From positions 1 through 64,000 of the forward strand of contig JAWKTX010000018.1 in the NCBI GenBank assembly GCA_041398825.1: a stretch of DNA of 64,000 nt, written 5' to 3'. Positions 1 to 9,550 of this stretch are shown one piece after another (position 1 is the first letter of the stretch; each line of letters begins with the position of its first letter). The position numbers and the translations under genes were made by a program. The notes beneath the pieces are model-generated. The model was not told the DNA's origin. It was given only the letters and a program-made list of their open reading frames with translations, and made no database searches. This DNA is from Planctomycetaceae bacterium. Lineage in GTDB: Bacteria > Planctomycetota > Planctomycetia > Planctomycetales > Planctomycetaceae.

Positions 1-1110
1 GAACGGCGAAGAACGGTGCGTCGCTATGGTCGGCATTCTTGGCATCATTAAAGAATCTGGTCTGCGTCCATTTGCGACCGCAGATGTTGGACTTGGTTGG
101 CAGTTGACCAACGAGCCAGCGATCGGGTGTGTAAACAGGAATAGACTCCTTCTCAACATTCTTGCCTTGAACCAAGGCTTCGTATCGCCGCTGAGTCAAT
201 CGCCCCAGGTGATGATCGATATGATGCTTCAGATGCCAATCATTCCAATTCAGGTGACGATAGAGAGCCTTCATCGTTGCGCGACCACGCACCATAAATG
301 CATGGGTGCGATTGACGTTGTAAGGTCGGTAAACGTGGTCGCTGATCTTCTTGGGCGGATGTTTGGCAGCGTACAGGTGTCGTTGAAACGCATCTCGACA
401 TCGCTCCAGCGACTACCACTTGGAGTTGGGAATCGACCAGCCACGGTTTTCGCCGGTGGCATCAGTCGATCACGGAAAGCAACCAACTGCTGACGCGCCC
501 ATGGAGACAGGCACCACTCGCCATCGTCGATAAGCAACAACGATTGATCGAGCGGAATCACGAGAGCGCCTCTCGATTCCAACATCGTCTCGTTGCGACT
601 ACTCAGCATCCGTTTCGAAGTAAGAAACAAGACGAATGGTCGCTGAAACTCTGCCAAGAATGCATCGATGCACCAGTCAAGCCGGCGAGGATCGCTGACT
701 TTGGCAAGGAACAACGAGAACCCAGATCCATTGGGATTCCCGTAGTGACCAAGCCTGTATCGATACATCGGGCCTCCGAGCCGTTCGAATGCCACTTCAA
801 ACCCGACTAGCAAAGCGAGCTCCGCAGCCAGCTTACTGAAGCTGAATTCGTAGCAAACGATGTCGCGTCGATCGACTGGCACATATTCCTCGGTTTTCTC
901 GTTGTAGCCTTCGAAGACTCCATCCTCGACCTCGACAATCTCCAGCCACTCGTACGGACGACCTGAAACAGGCAGCGCCGCAGCGAGGTCTTTGATCGGA
1001 ACGAGGAGTTTGCGATGCGAATCAAATGCATCGCCCAGCATTAGTCGCCAACTTAAGTGCGATGTCGCCACGTCATTAAGCTGCTCAAGTGCTTGCCAGG
1101 GCTGGCTCAT
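1..1110 (-). pseudogene. Unrecognised protein, frameshifted and cut by the window edge
   Basis: The gene starts at the ATG at 1110 (MSQPWQALEQ), overlapping the end of the upstream gene by 26 bases. The first frame reads sensibly to about 415 and then becomes low quality, stopping at 271. A second minus-strand frame, with a stop at 413-415, reads a coherent protein from about 412 through position 1 without a stop (residues such as QRHLYAAKHPPKK and WNDWHLKHHIDHH). A single-base indel around 380-415 would join the two into one protein of more than 360 residues. No family was recognised. The frameshift is inferred; a sequencing error is equally possible. Confidence 0.55.
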
Positions 1111-2272
1111 GACGCGTCCTCGTTGGTGCTTGCTTCGAGATAATAAAGCCTCGCTGGGTAAGCCAAGCTTCGATGGTCGCGGATACTCTTCCACGACTGT
1201 AAATGGCGACGTTGGGAGGACGGACCGTAATCGCCAATTCGGTCTTTCGTCCTTCGAGCTCCATCTTGAAGGTCGCCGAGATAAGGCGTCGTTCCAACCA
1301 AATGTTCTTCTTTTTCGCCTGAGCCCAATTAAGCAAATCGTCACCCTTACGAATGGTTATCACACCATAACGATCATCAGGGTCGCCAAGCCACAACTCG
1401 ATCATTCGAACGTCGGTTATGCCCTCGATGCCGCCGGGTGCGAGTGCATCGAATTCAAACTCGCGAAGCGGATCAAGTGTGTACTTGATACCGGTTGGAA
1501 ACAGATTCTCGTTTCCGAACATGTGCTTACCCAGGAGCCGGCAATACAACGCTTTCTCCTTGCCGGTTTTGGCGTTGATCCGCAACTCTCCAAACTCGCG
1601 GTTGTAGATTGCCGAGGCACTTTGCACGGGCCAGAACGAGTGAAACCCGAAGCGACCATCTTCTACGATTCGCTGCCGTCGAAAAAGGCTGCCGTGCATG
1701 ATGGAGAATTCGACCTCATCCGCGTTCTCGAAAACTTCAACCCTCGTTCCTTGAGCACGGAAACGCTCCACGTGCCAAGAGTCAATGTCGCGTTCCAACT
1801 GCTGAAGCGTTTCCTCAGCGGGCGTCACGAACTTTGGAGCAGTGGTTTGACTCGCTTGGAAATAGTCGTACGAGCGAACACGCTTAATTCGTGACAATGC
1901 ATGTGTCTGGACAAGCTTATCAGGATTGGCCAGCCAAGCCGCTGTAACGATATCTGCTGCGGAGTGCTTACCACCGGGCTGGATTCCCAATGTGTGAGCA
2001 GGTATACGATCGAGCAACAACTCGATCGCGACGGTGTTGGCTAGTTCATCGATAAGGCAGATCGCGTCCAGCAAGTCCGCTGGCGTTTCTCGATCTGCTT
2101 TGGTGATCTCACGTATGACCGCTTGGCAATCAATCTGATCAGGTGTTTCGATCGGAACGGACCGATTAGCAAAGAAATCGGCATAAGGGTGGAGTAGCTC
2201 GAACAGTCGCTTGGGATCGATCGATTCAATAACACCGGGGCGCGATAAACGCGGAAGTCGAACAACGGTCAT
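1085..2272 (-). CDS. Unrecognised 395-residue protein
   Basis: The ATG at 2272 (MTVVRLPRL) is preferred over a longer upstream start because an AAGG lies about nine bases before it. No known domain was recognised. The sequence is soluble-looking, with no signal peptide or membrane segment, and has a charged central part. The stop overlaps the start of the following gene by 26 bases, so the two are probably co-translated and may work together. The next gene upstream on the same strand is a sigma factor, about 330 bases away. Coding character is convincing from length and composition, but no function can be given. Confidence 0.6.
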   Translation of the reverse strand: MTVVRLPRLSRPGVIESIDPKRLFELLHPYADFFANRSVPIETPDQIDCQAVIREITKADRETPADLLDAICLIDELANTVAIELLLDRIPAHTLGIQPGGKHSAADIVTAAWLANPDKLVQTHALSRIKRVRSYDYFQASQTTAPKFVTPAEETLQQLERDIDSWHVERFRAQGTRVEVFENADEVEFSIMHGSLFRRQRIVEDGRFGFHSFWPVQSASAIYNREFGELRINAKTGKEKALYCRLLGKHMFGNENLFPTGIKYTLDPLREFEFDALAPGGIEGITDVRMIELWLGDPDDRYGVITIRKGDDLLNWAQAKKKNIWLERRLISATFKMELEGRKTELAITVRPPNVAIYSRGRVSATIEAWLTQRGFIISKQAPTRTRHEPALAST

Positions 2273-2358
2273 GATGTAAACCTTGAAAATCAGTACTTCA
2301 TAGCAATCCTTCATTGATCAAAACGTCAAGCGATCCAACCGACTGACGCAAACAAAAT

Positions 2359-2480
2359 GCGATTGGCAGTGGCTGGCCTACGGCTTCCACCGTGCAAAAT
2401 TCCTAGCGTGGGCATCCCATCCGCCAGTCCATGACCGTTGTCCTGTGTGATTCCATCCAGGCCAAGCCACTGCCAATCGC
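2359..2480. repeat. Long-spaced inverted repeat
   Basis: The arms at 2359-2379 and 2459-2480 are reverse complements over 16 bases, plus five more after a one-base bulge; the core is GCGATTGGCAGTGGCT. About 79 bases separate them. The repeat sits between the sigma factor and the unrecognised gene that starts at 2272. It could fold as RNA or be a site or remnant of a mobile element. There is no T-tract after it, so a simple terminator is unlikely. Confidence 0.5.
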
Positions 2481-2598
2481 GAACGCTATCATTCATGACG
2501 CTGTGACACGTTTGGTCACAGCGAAAATGAAATTCTCAGAAAGCCAAAAATTGCGCGCAGCTAGTTCCGGCTCTAAACATCTCTGCCGCGATACTCGG

Positions 2599-3189
2599 CT
2601 ATTCCTCGAGATACGCTCTGAGCCCGGCGTCATCAAACTGCTGACGGATCTGACGAAGCCAATCGTTGATCGTCGTTCTCGGGATTCCCATGTCTCTCGA
2701 GATCTCTGACACATTCTGGGTTCCGAGTCTACGAGCGATTTCCCGGCAAACCGGTGGCAGCTTCTGGATTGCTACTGACAAATCCATCCGAAGGTTCGCC
2801 CGCTCCTCATCACTTCGTTGCGTCTTTCGACATAGCCTTCGGTCCTGGTCTTCCTGCCGCAGGAGCTGGTACAGCTCGCAGGATTCACCGTCAGAGCCGT
2901 GGACAACCTCGCTCAGACTGCATCTGCCTATCGAATGACGCTTGCCCGTTGATCTTTCCCGAAAAATCTTTGAGGCGATACGTTGGATCGCGGTACATAG
3001 GAACGGATAAGGGTGGCCTATCGCTGGATCATAGGACTGAATGCTTCGCATTAGTCGCAAATGGATTTCTTGAACTAGATCATCAACCTCGCTTTCGTTA
3101 AAGACTGGTGCCCTAGCCAAAAGCAGGACACGACGTCGAATCACCGCAAGTACAAACACGTCATTGTGAAAATCAAAACCTTCAGCCAT
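2599..3189 (-). CDS. Short sigma-70 family factor (ECF-like)
   Basis: This is a 196-residue sigma factor with only regions 2 and 4. Region 2 is visible around residues 34-75 (DDLVQEIHLRLMRSI, then PYPFLCTAIQRIASK). Region 4 is at about 143-190, with a helix-turn-helix in ISRDMGIPRTTINDWLRQIR. It would direct RNA polymerase to a specific promoter set. The start has a textbook AAGGAG eight bases upstream. No anti-sigma factor is seen next to it. The neighbouring 108-residue gene upstream looks like its partner. Confidence 0.8.
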   Translation of the reverse strand: MAEGFDFHNDVFVLAVIRRRVLLLARAPVFNESEVDDLVQEIHLRLMRSIQSYDPAIGHPYPFLCTAIQRIASKIFRERSTGKRHSIGRCSLSEVVHGSDGESCELYQLLRQEDQDRRLCRKTQRSDEERANLRMDLSVAIQKLPPVCREIARRLGTQNVSEISRDMGIPRTTINDWLRQIRQQFDDAGLRAYLEE

Positions 3190-3381
3190 TACAAAAACTC
3201 CTTACTGGCTTGGAGCTTGGCGTGGGCTAACGACGAGCGGTCAATGCAATGCAGCAAAAAGAAAAAAGCGGCGGCAATGCGAGTCGAGCCATGTTCGGCG
3301 TCGCCCACAATTGCCTCCGCTTTGCGGCCAGCTAAATGTCAGGAAACAGATTATGTTGAATTGAGTGTTAGCTGCTCATTA

Positions 3382-3708
3382 CTAGCAGCCTGCGCATTCC
3401 ACGATCACCATCCGGAATGGAAGCCCATTCCGCACTTCGAGTAGTTCGATGACCCCGTCGCGCTTTTCATCAAAGAAGTCGAACAGTTCAAGAACCTGTT
3501 GCTTAAGTTCAAAATCAGCCAAACAATCCTCGGCTCGCGAACCATTTTCCGAGCCAAACTTGACCTCTCTCTGTCGGCGAACTGACTTCTCTAAAACAGG
3601 CTCACCCCCCTCAAAGGCGAGTGACTCGATCTTGCCAAAGTTCGTGTTTTGCAGAAGTCGAATTAGCCTTTGCCGAGCAACCGATAAGTGAATAAACCTC
3701 TTAACCAT
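3382..3708 (-). CDS. Small conserved-looking protein next to the sigma factor
   Basis: This 108-residue basic/acidic soluble protein was not recognised as a known family. A GGGAG lies nine bases before the ATG. Composition and the absence of better overlapping frames support it as real. It lies 192 bases upstream of the sigma factor on the same strand. The C-terminus (VIVECAGC) has two cysteines. A role linked to the sigma factor is only inferred from position. Confidence 0.55.
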   Translation of the reverse strand: MVKRFIHLSVARQRLIRLLQNTNFGKIESLAFEGGEPVLEKSVRRQREVKFGSENGSRAEDCLADFELKQQVLELFDFFDEKRDGVIELLEVRNGLPFRMVIVECAGC

Positions 3709-3851
3709 TGACCTAAACTCCCGTGAGAAAGCGAGTTACGGGCCCTGCACAACAAACGATTGCGCAATTTGGGACACCGCTCAGGAGTTGTTGGGGCGAC
3801 AAACCGAGTAGCAGAAGCTACTTTTCGAGTAGCCTTTGAAAAAAGGGAAAA

Positions 3852-5981
3852 TTAATCGCTCGAACCGAATGGCCTCAGGTCCCAAACTATCGGGTCAACA
3901 GGTTGATAAACGCTCATCATGCCAAACTGCAAGCTCGCTCTAAGGTGCGAAGCGCAGGATGGACTGGATGGCTCAATTTGCTTCTCGATAAACCTGTTGA
4001 TGTTGTTTCGAAACGCATCTCGGACATTTTTGCGTTTGTCTGCTACAGACTTCAACTTGCCACCCACTCCCATAGCTTCCCTGATTTTTCCTGCGATGAA
4101 AACGATGTCGTTTTCGCACTGTTGCAACTTTACCGAGTCGTTTTCTTCGCGAGCCCTTTCTTGGTCATTACGCAGATCGATCAATTGTCGTTTGTACTCG
4201 CCAAGCGCCGTCCAGTCAGAAACCTTGTCAACGGCTTTGAATAAAGGATTCGGCCCTAGACTGAGTCCAGAATCCATAGCCTCTTTCGCCTCAAAGTACT
4301 CGCCACACTCGGACAAACATACTCCACAAACAATCTCGATAATCGAACGAGGCGTTCCCGGAGATAGGAGCAATTGATGTAGGTAATTAGCCCCTACAGC
4401 TGGCAACAAATGGACATCTTCACTATCGGCAAAACGAAACCGCCAAGAATATCCCTGCTTTCGGAATGAGTAGGGAGCCAATTTTCCACCATCAATGTTG
4501 TCGAGTGAAAACGAGGTTGGAAGATTGGACTCGTATACGATCCTAAGCATTGAGTCTACCGCGATGGTTCGCTCTCGAATTGCGACTTTGTACTCTGCAA
4601 GCTTTTCATCTACGACAGAATTGACATCCGCCGCATGCTTTTTGTAAAGGTCAAGACATCGCTGAGCAACCGCGCCAGCGTCACCTCTTATAAACGGAAT
4701 AGCTCTGGTGAGCTCTGGATACTTGCGAATAAGGTGGGCTACCGTCTCAATCTTCCTGACTTGATTTGATCGCTCGATGTAGCTTGCATATAACGTCTTA
4801 TCAGCCCCGACCTTCTGCTCTGTTGATCGTGACTGTGTGAACACGTCAACCTTGTAGTTCGAAAGTTCATCGAACTGTTCTGCCTTCGCGGCAATGATCG
4901 CAAACCGTCGATCAATGCATTGCGAACAAGTCCCACAGTGAGAATGATCATTAGTCATTTCCCACGTATGTGTACAACTGATGGAGTGCTTGACTAAGTC
5001 TTGGCAACCTGACTTCACAATGAGGTCGACAACTTCCGTTTTCGTGCGCCAATCAAAAGGATTCTCTACAACAAAGTTTGTGTCGTTAATTAACGACAAC
5101 AGCTGCGAAAAACTGTGTAGTACGCGAGGGTGGGTGGTTCGTGTTGCTTTTCCGCCAACCACTTCAGCAGAAATGGGCAAATTGAGGCTAATGACTCCAT
5201 TTTCGTAAAAGCGAATTGAAGTATGTCCAATCTGTTTGGCAACTACGCCAGCCAGAGCGGCGTAAAGAAAAGATCGTGCTCGCTGCGTATACTCCGCATT
5301 CATCCACTTCTTCTTGTGGACAGTAACTCTCATGTGCTGCGGAGGATTGGACTTGCACTTTGCCTCAAGCTGTGCCGCCAATATAGCGTATTTCTTGTCT
5401 ATCTTCTGTGTCGAACGATGGTTGACCAAAAGCACCCTTCGCTTCTGATTGACCGCTTCGTCAATCACTCCAGCAAGAGAATCAAGTCCTCCCGAGTAGA
5501 GCATCACTTGGTCAGGAGAACCGAAAAGCTCGCCACCATCATTCAGGTTATTCAGAAATGCCTGAAACAGAGGGCGGTCAGTAACTCGTGTGAAAACAAA
5601 CTCGTACGTATCGTCTGATAGAAACGAAAGGCAGTCCTGGAGCGTTGCTTTCGTAGCCTCCGAATCCCAAAACTCCAAATCCTTCACGGGGACCACGAAT
5701 TTGAAACGACGATGCCACGTGGTGCCAAAAGTTTCAACTTCATTGACACCTCTCTTTACGCATTGGTCTGCGATGTAAACATAGGTTGCGATGTCGAGAA
5801 AATCGTGAAGGCGAGCGGGAACGTCCTTGTACATTGAACCACGCAGACCCTCGATTCCGAGAGTGACTCTAAAGTCATCCTCAAGGCCATACTGATGCAG
5901 GCGAATCGCGCTATCGCAGTCAGCAGTAACGAAATCGCTCACCTTAGCTTTGCCGCAAACTACGGCCACTTTATTGGTCAT
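3852..5981 (-). CDS. QueC-like PP-loop protein of the defence type
   Basis: This 709-residue protein has an ATP-pyrophosphatase core. The PP-loop SGGLDS is at about 163-168 and a QueC-style zinc site is formed by Cys336, Cys349, Cys352 and Cys355 (HCGTCSQC). Housekeeping QueC is about 220-230 residues, so this protein has a 150-residue N-terminal region and a 340-residue C-terminal region in addition. QueC makes 7-cyano-7-deazaguanine, but large QueC-like proteins occur in phage-defence operons such as Qat and type IV CBASS. The ATG at 5981 is preferred to a GTG one codon earlier because of GAGG spacing. It overlaps the upstream partner gene by 11 bases. Defence function is inferred from domain type and context. 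Confidence 0.75.
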   Translation of the reverse strand: MTNKVAVVCGKAKVSDFVTADCDSAIRLHQYGLEDDFRVTLGIEGLRGSMYKDVPARLHDFLDIATYVYIADQCVKRGVNEVETFGTTWHRRFKFVVPVKDLEFWDSEATKATLQDCLSFLSDDTYEFVFTRVTDRPLFQAFLNNLNDGGELFGSPDQVMLYSGGLDSLAGVIDEAVNQKRRVLLVNHRSTQKIDKKYAILAAQLEAKCKSNPPQHMRVTVHKKKWMNAEYTQRARSFLYAALAGVVAKQIGHTSIRFYENGVISLNLPISAEVVGGKATRTTHPRVLHSFSQLLSLINDTNFVVENPFDWRTKTEVVDLIVKSGCQDLVKHSISCTHTWEMTNDHSHCGTCSQCIDRRFAIIAAKAEQFDELSNYKVDVFTQSRSTEQKVGADKTLYASYIERSNQVRKIETVAHLIRKYPELTRAIPFIRGDAGAVAQRCLDLYKKHAADVNSVVDEKLAEYKVAIRERTIAVDSMLRIVYESNLPTSFSLDNIDGGKLAPYSFRKQGYSWRFRFADSEDVHLLPAVGANYLHQLLLSPGTPRSIIEIVCGVCLSECGEYFEAKEAMDSGLSLGPNPLFKAVDKVSDWTALGEYKRQLIDLRNDQERAREENDSVKLQQCENDIVFIAGKIREAMGVGGKLKSVADKRKNVRDAFRNNINRFIEKQIEPSSPSCASHLRASLQFGMMSVYQPVDPIVWDLRPFGSSD

Positions 5982-6765
5982 CACGTTTGGCCCTCACCTT
6001 TAGCTCATCTCTAATCTTCTTGAGAGAATAGGAAGCAAATCCTTCAACGGACTCCCGCGAGATGTCTTTGTTCTCGGTAAAGCGGTGTTTCGAGAACCAC
6101 TCTTCAGAGAACTGTTCAACTATCTTCGAAGATTCTCGACAGTGTTTTTCCATGGCTTCCTCGAAGTGTGCCATTTGGTTGGTTGTCACGAATCGCTGCC
6201 CTTCACCCAATTGTGTTGCGAGCGTTTTGCTGAGGAAGTAATTCATGCATTCTTGCGTAAGGCGAGAAAAGAATTCACGCGAGAGCTTTGCAAATTCCTT
6301 TTGGCTTCCAAACTGCAAAAGTGCTTGACGGGCATGCTCGGAGTCTAGATTGAACAAGGATTGTTGCTGAAGCTTTGGTTCCAGTCTCTGAACCACCGCG
6401 TCGACTAGGGCACGATGCGCGAGCTCAGCGAGATCAGACTGGGGATGTCGGGTATCCGGCAGATTAGATAGTGCTGCAGAAATCGCGACTGCTATACCCG
6501 GTAGAGATGTGTTCGCTGGAATATCAACGCCGACCGACCGTAAATATGCCAGCGGATCTGAGTGACTGCTCGCCAAACCCAACTGAGTGAGTATCCAAAC
6601 GGCCTGATGATAGCCGCGATCGTCTTTCACGAAGCTGAACGCGGAATCGGCTGCATTTACGGTGGAGCTCGCGACCTGTTGGACATTAGCTCCCACGGCA
6701 ATCAATTCAACAACCTCACGCCATTTGCGTGATTGTGGTAATGTCCCGAGTCGAGTATGTCCCAT
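5971..6765 (-). CDS. Partner protein of the QueC-like enzyme
   Basis: This 264-residue mainly helical soluble protein starts MGHTRLGTLP. No catalytic motif is visible. Its last codons overlap the start of the QueC-like gene, which implies co-translation and a joint function. The second residue is glycine. In Qat systems the QueC-like enzyme is, to my recollection, linked to modification of the N-terminus of a partner that begins Met-Gly, so this protein could be the modified substrate; that is inference. An 86-base gap separates it from the type III restriction gene upstream. Confidence 0.65.
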   Translation of the reverse strand: MGHTRLGTLPQSRKWREVVELIAVGANVQQVASSTVNAADSAFSFVKDDRGYHQAVWILTQLGLASSHSDPLAYLRSVGVDIPANTSLPGIAVAISAALSNLPDTRHPQSDLAELAHRALVDAVVQRLEPKLQQQSLFNLDSEHARQALLQFGSQKEFAKLSREFFSRLTQECMNYFLSKTLATQLGEGQRFVTTNQMAHFEEAMEKHCRESSKIVEQFSEEWFSKHRFTENKDISRESVEGFASYSLKKIRDELKVRAKRDDQ

Positions 6766-6851
6766 ATGCGTTTTCCACTTCAGTTCACCCTCCGTGATTG
6801 TTTCGTTTCAGTTGTTTTGCTATCCGGGAATCGGTCTTGCATGTTCTTGAA

Positions 6852-9539
6852 TCACAAGGCTTCTAGTTTTTTCGAAAGGCACGTCCAATCACCCTCAACC
6901 ACCCATGCGAATCGATAGCCGTCGGGGCTTCGTTGTGCCCAAAGCTCACCGATATCGCGCTTGTGCTGCTCATCCGGGTTGGACGCCAGCTTCGCGTTCT
7001 TGTATTCGACGATCACGATGGTTCCATCGAGCAATTCGACGATGAAGTCAGGAAAGAACTTTCCTGGTGATTTTGGCAACCAGAATCCACCGTGTGACTC
7101 GTGATCAAGGTTACGCAGCCAGCGTTTGACATTTGGATGCGAGTCGATGATCGTCGCCGTCTCGAGCTCCTTTTTGTTCATGTCGCCAATCAGGTCAAAG
7201 GCGTGCTTCTTGAACTTGTGGCCGCCGGAGTATTCGCGAGTTGGGTTGTAGCGAAACTCTTCCACATGAACGGCAAAGTCTCTGTCCGTTGTGATTGACT
7301 CAGGATCATCCTTGATCAGCATCTCGGTCGCCTTGCGTAACTGTAAGCGACCATGGTCTGTGATTTTGACGCGAATCACTTCGGCTAATTCGTGGCGTCG
7401 ACGGACCAACATCGACAGCGGAATACCGCGTTTCTGGACCAATGCCTGGATGACGCGCAAAAGCCAAGGTTGGCTGAAACGGAGTGGCAGTCCCTGCAGC
7501 GAATCGCCCCGATGAATCTCGCGGTCAATCCAGCGAACCAGGTTCACTTCTGACCAATCATCGTCCTCACGAATGAGCTCAAGCTGACGGAGCCGTACTT
7601 CGCTACCAACTCGCGAGACCAGTCCGGCTTCATTTCCACCGCGAGATTCTATGTCGATGGTGGCAGAGTTACCGATCTTGATGTCGGATGCGAATTCACT
7701 TTCCGGGATGGAAACGTCGCACTTATTGAGATCCCAGTCAAATTGGTCGAGCTCGATTGGCTCAAGCAAGCGTCGGCGCTCATCAGTCTTTACGCTCAAG
7801 CGTGGGACAATGAATGGTACTGCGAACTGGCCTGGCAACTTGGGTGTTATCCCTGCAGGTTTTTCCAGCTCCCAGTAATCATCGATCGCCTTTTTATCTT
7901 GCTCAGTATTAACTGCGTTTTGAAGCTGGTGAAGTTCTGTGGGTGTAGGCAAGTCCTCAAGTACCAAGGTGCTCGATTCAGGTTCCCATCGAATCTTATT
8001 AGCTAAGGTTGGCGTGAGCTTGTCCGTTGCTGGAGGAGCTGTCATTGGGATGCGGCTGAAACCAAGTCCTTGTTGAGCTGCATTCACCTTCACTCGCAAT
8101 GCGTCCGCCGCGGAGCGTTCGTCGAATCCACAGGTCTCAACCATCCGATCGCGTAGTTGCATCGCCGTCTGCACGACATTGTCGCTCAACACAAACGCAT
8201 AGGCTCGATCGAGGGCTGGCACGTTCGTTGGACAAGCGTTCGGCATTCGCAGAATTCGACCGATCAACTGTTCGACCGCCGTTGCGGTAGCCGTATTTCC
8301 AATTGAACCTAAAACGTAGGCCCAAGGGCAGTCCCAGCCTTCGCGCAGCTTGTCAACGGTAATGATGTAACGAATGGGACACTGCAACGCCATGAGATCC
8401 GTGTCACCGATCTCATCGACACTACCTGTGCAGATCTTTACGTCGGATTCAGGCACCTCAAGTTTCTCAATCAACGCCTTCTTCACAGCGTCAACCGTGT
8501 GCATCTCTTTGGTTTTGGAGTTAGGCTGAGCCTGAATCAGTGCGATTGGTCGAATGGGCTGGACGCCGTTATCTCGATGTTCAAGATCAGCGAGAAATTC
8601 AAGTTCTTCGCGGCGATGCTTGGTAGCAGCAAGAACTTCGAGCCAGTCAGAGCGATTCTCAAGCTCGACAGGCAGCTTGATCATGCCTTCGTTCTTGAGG
8701 GCCAATGCACTGACGCTGTGCAGAACGTTGCTCGCGTACTTTGGAGTAGTGCGATGTGATGGGTCGTGTGTTTGTTCTGGGGTGGCCGTCAGCTCAAGTA
8801 CAAACGACGGCCCAAACCGCATTAACGATTCAAAGGAGACCGGCGTTCGCGCGTTATGTGCTTCATCCATCACAACAATAGGCTGTCGAACTCTAAGCGC
8901 ATTCGCCAGTGACAGTTGAATCAGACCAGACTCATCCCTCTGTAGATCTTGAACCACAGCCGCTGGCAAATTCTCCAATGGCTCCTTCATGTAGCCGTTG
9001 TCTCGATAAATTCGACGAGTCGCATCCAACTCTTCGCCACTGCGGTCGTCGCGTATCCTGTAGGACTGAATCGTCGTCACGATTACGATGGCAGGACCAC
9101 CAGGACGGACAAACTGCGGACGAGTCAGCGCCTCTTCAAGCGTCATGACTTCAATCGCAGCTCCCAGCTCTTCCTCAATGGCCGCGCGATAAGGATGGTT
9201 GGGATTCTTCAGACCTCGAAGGGTCTGGTCACGAATCGTTGTGCTCGGAGTGATCCAAAGAACGGCTGGCCGGTCGGTTGCAAGCAAGCTTCGGCCGATG
9301 ACACCGACGGCATGAGCGCCCAGGAGTGTCTTTCCGCCACCGGTCGGTATTCGCAAACAAACGTAAGGCACACCGCCGAACCCTGGCGTCGATAGATAGT
9401 CTCGCTCGGTGAATTCGGCAAACGCGTCATGCTCTGGGCGGTGAACGCCAAGCAGCGATTTCTCGCGCACGGCAGCGGCATAGTTACGAAGAATCGAGAG
9501 AGATTCAGTCTGGTATTGTTTGAGGGCCAATCGCCACAT
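6852..9539 (-). CDS. Type III restriction enzyme, Res subunit
   Basis: This 895-residue protein combines an SF2 helicase/translocase and a nuclease. Visible motifs are Walker A PTGGGKT (65-71), DEAH (225-228), TAT (251-253) and motif VI QLIGRILR (424-431). A C-terminal PD-(D/E)xK nuclease site has PD at 830-831 and EYK at 845-847. Res works with the Mod subunit to cleave DNA that carries unmodified, inversely oriented sites. The start has AGGAG eight bases upstream and lies 11 bases after the mod stop, so the two genes form an operon. All catalytic motifs look intact. Confidence 0.9.
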   Translation of the reverse strand: MWRLALKQYQTESLSILRNYAAAVREKSLLGVHRPEHDAFAEFTERDYLSTPGFGGVPYVCLRIPTGGGKTLLGAHAVGVIGRSLLATDRPAVLWITPSTTIRDQTLRGLKNPNHPYRAAIEEELGAAIEVMTLEEALTRPQFVRPGGPAIVIVTTIQSYRIRDDRSGEELDATRRIYRDNGYMKEPLENLPAAVVQDLQRDESGLIQLSLANALRVRQPIVVMDEAHNARTPVSFESLMRFGPSFVLELTATPEQTHDPSHRTTPKYASNVLHSVSALALKNEGMIKLPVELENRSDWLEVLAATKHRREELEFLADLEHRDNGVQPIRPIALIQAQPNSKTKEMHTVDAVKKALIEKLEVPESDVKICTGSVDEIGDTDLMALQCPIRYIITVDKLREGWDCPWAYVLGSIGNTATATAVEQLIGRILRMPNACPTNVPALDRAYAFVLSDNVVQTAMQLRDRMVETCGFDERSAADALRVKVNAAQQGLGFSRIPMTAPPATDKLTPTLANKIRWEPESSTLVLEDLPTPTELHQLQNAVNTEQDKKAIDDYWELEKPAGITPKLPGQFAVPFIVPRLSVKTDERRRLLEPIELDQFDWDLNKCDVSIPESEFASDIKIGNSATIDIESRGGNEAGLVSRVGSEVRLRQLELIREDDDWSEVNLVRWIDREIHRGDSLQGLPLRFSQPWLLRVIQALVQKRGIPLSMLVRRRHELAEVIRVKITDHGRLQLRKATEMLIKDDPESITTDRDFAVHVEEFRYNPTREYSGGHKFKKHAFDLIGDMNKKELETATIIDSHPNVKRWLRNLDHESHGGFWLPKSPGKFFPDFIVELLDGTIVIVEYKNAKLASNPDEQHKRDIGELWAQRSPDGYRFAWVVEGDWTCLSKKLEAL

Positions 9540-9550
9540 CGGCAGTTCTC

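Noticed and set aside
26..493. 155-residue plus-strand ORF
   Set aside because: The opposite strand carries coherent protein sequence here (with one frameshift); the plus frame has no recognisable features.
992..1894. 300-residue plus-strand ORF
   Set aside because: It is antisense to two minus-strand genes that read better and have ribosome-binding signals.
3807..3826. Terminator hairpin AGTAGC/GCTACT with T-run
   Set aside because: The T-run is on the plus strand while both flanking genes are on the minus strand; the stem is only six bases.
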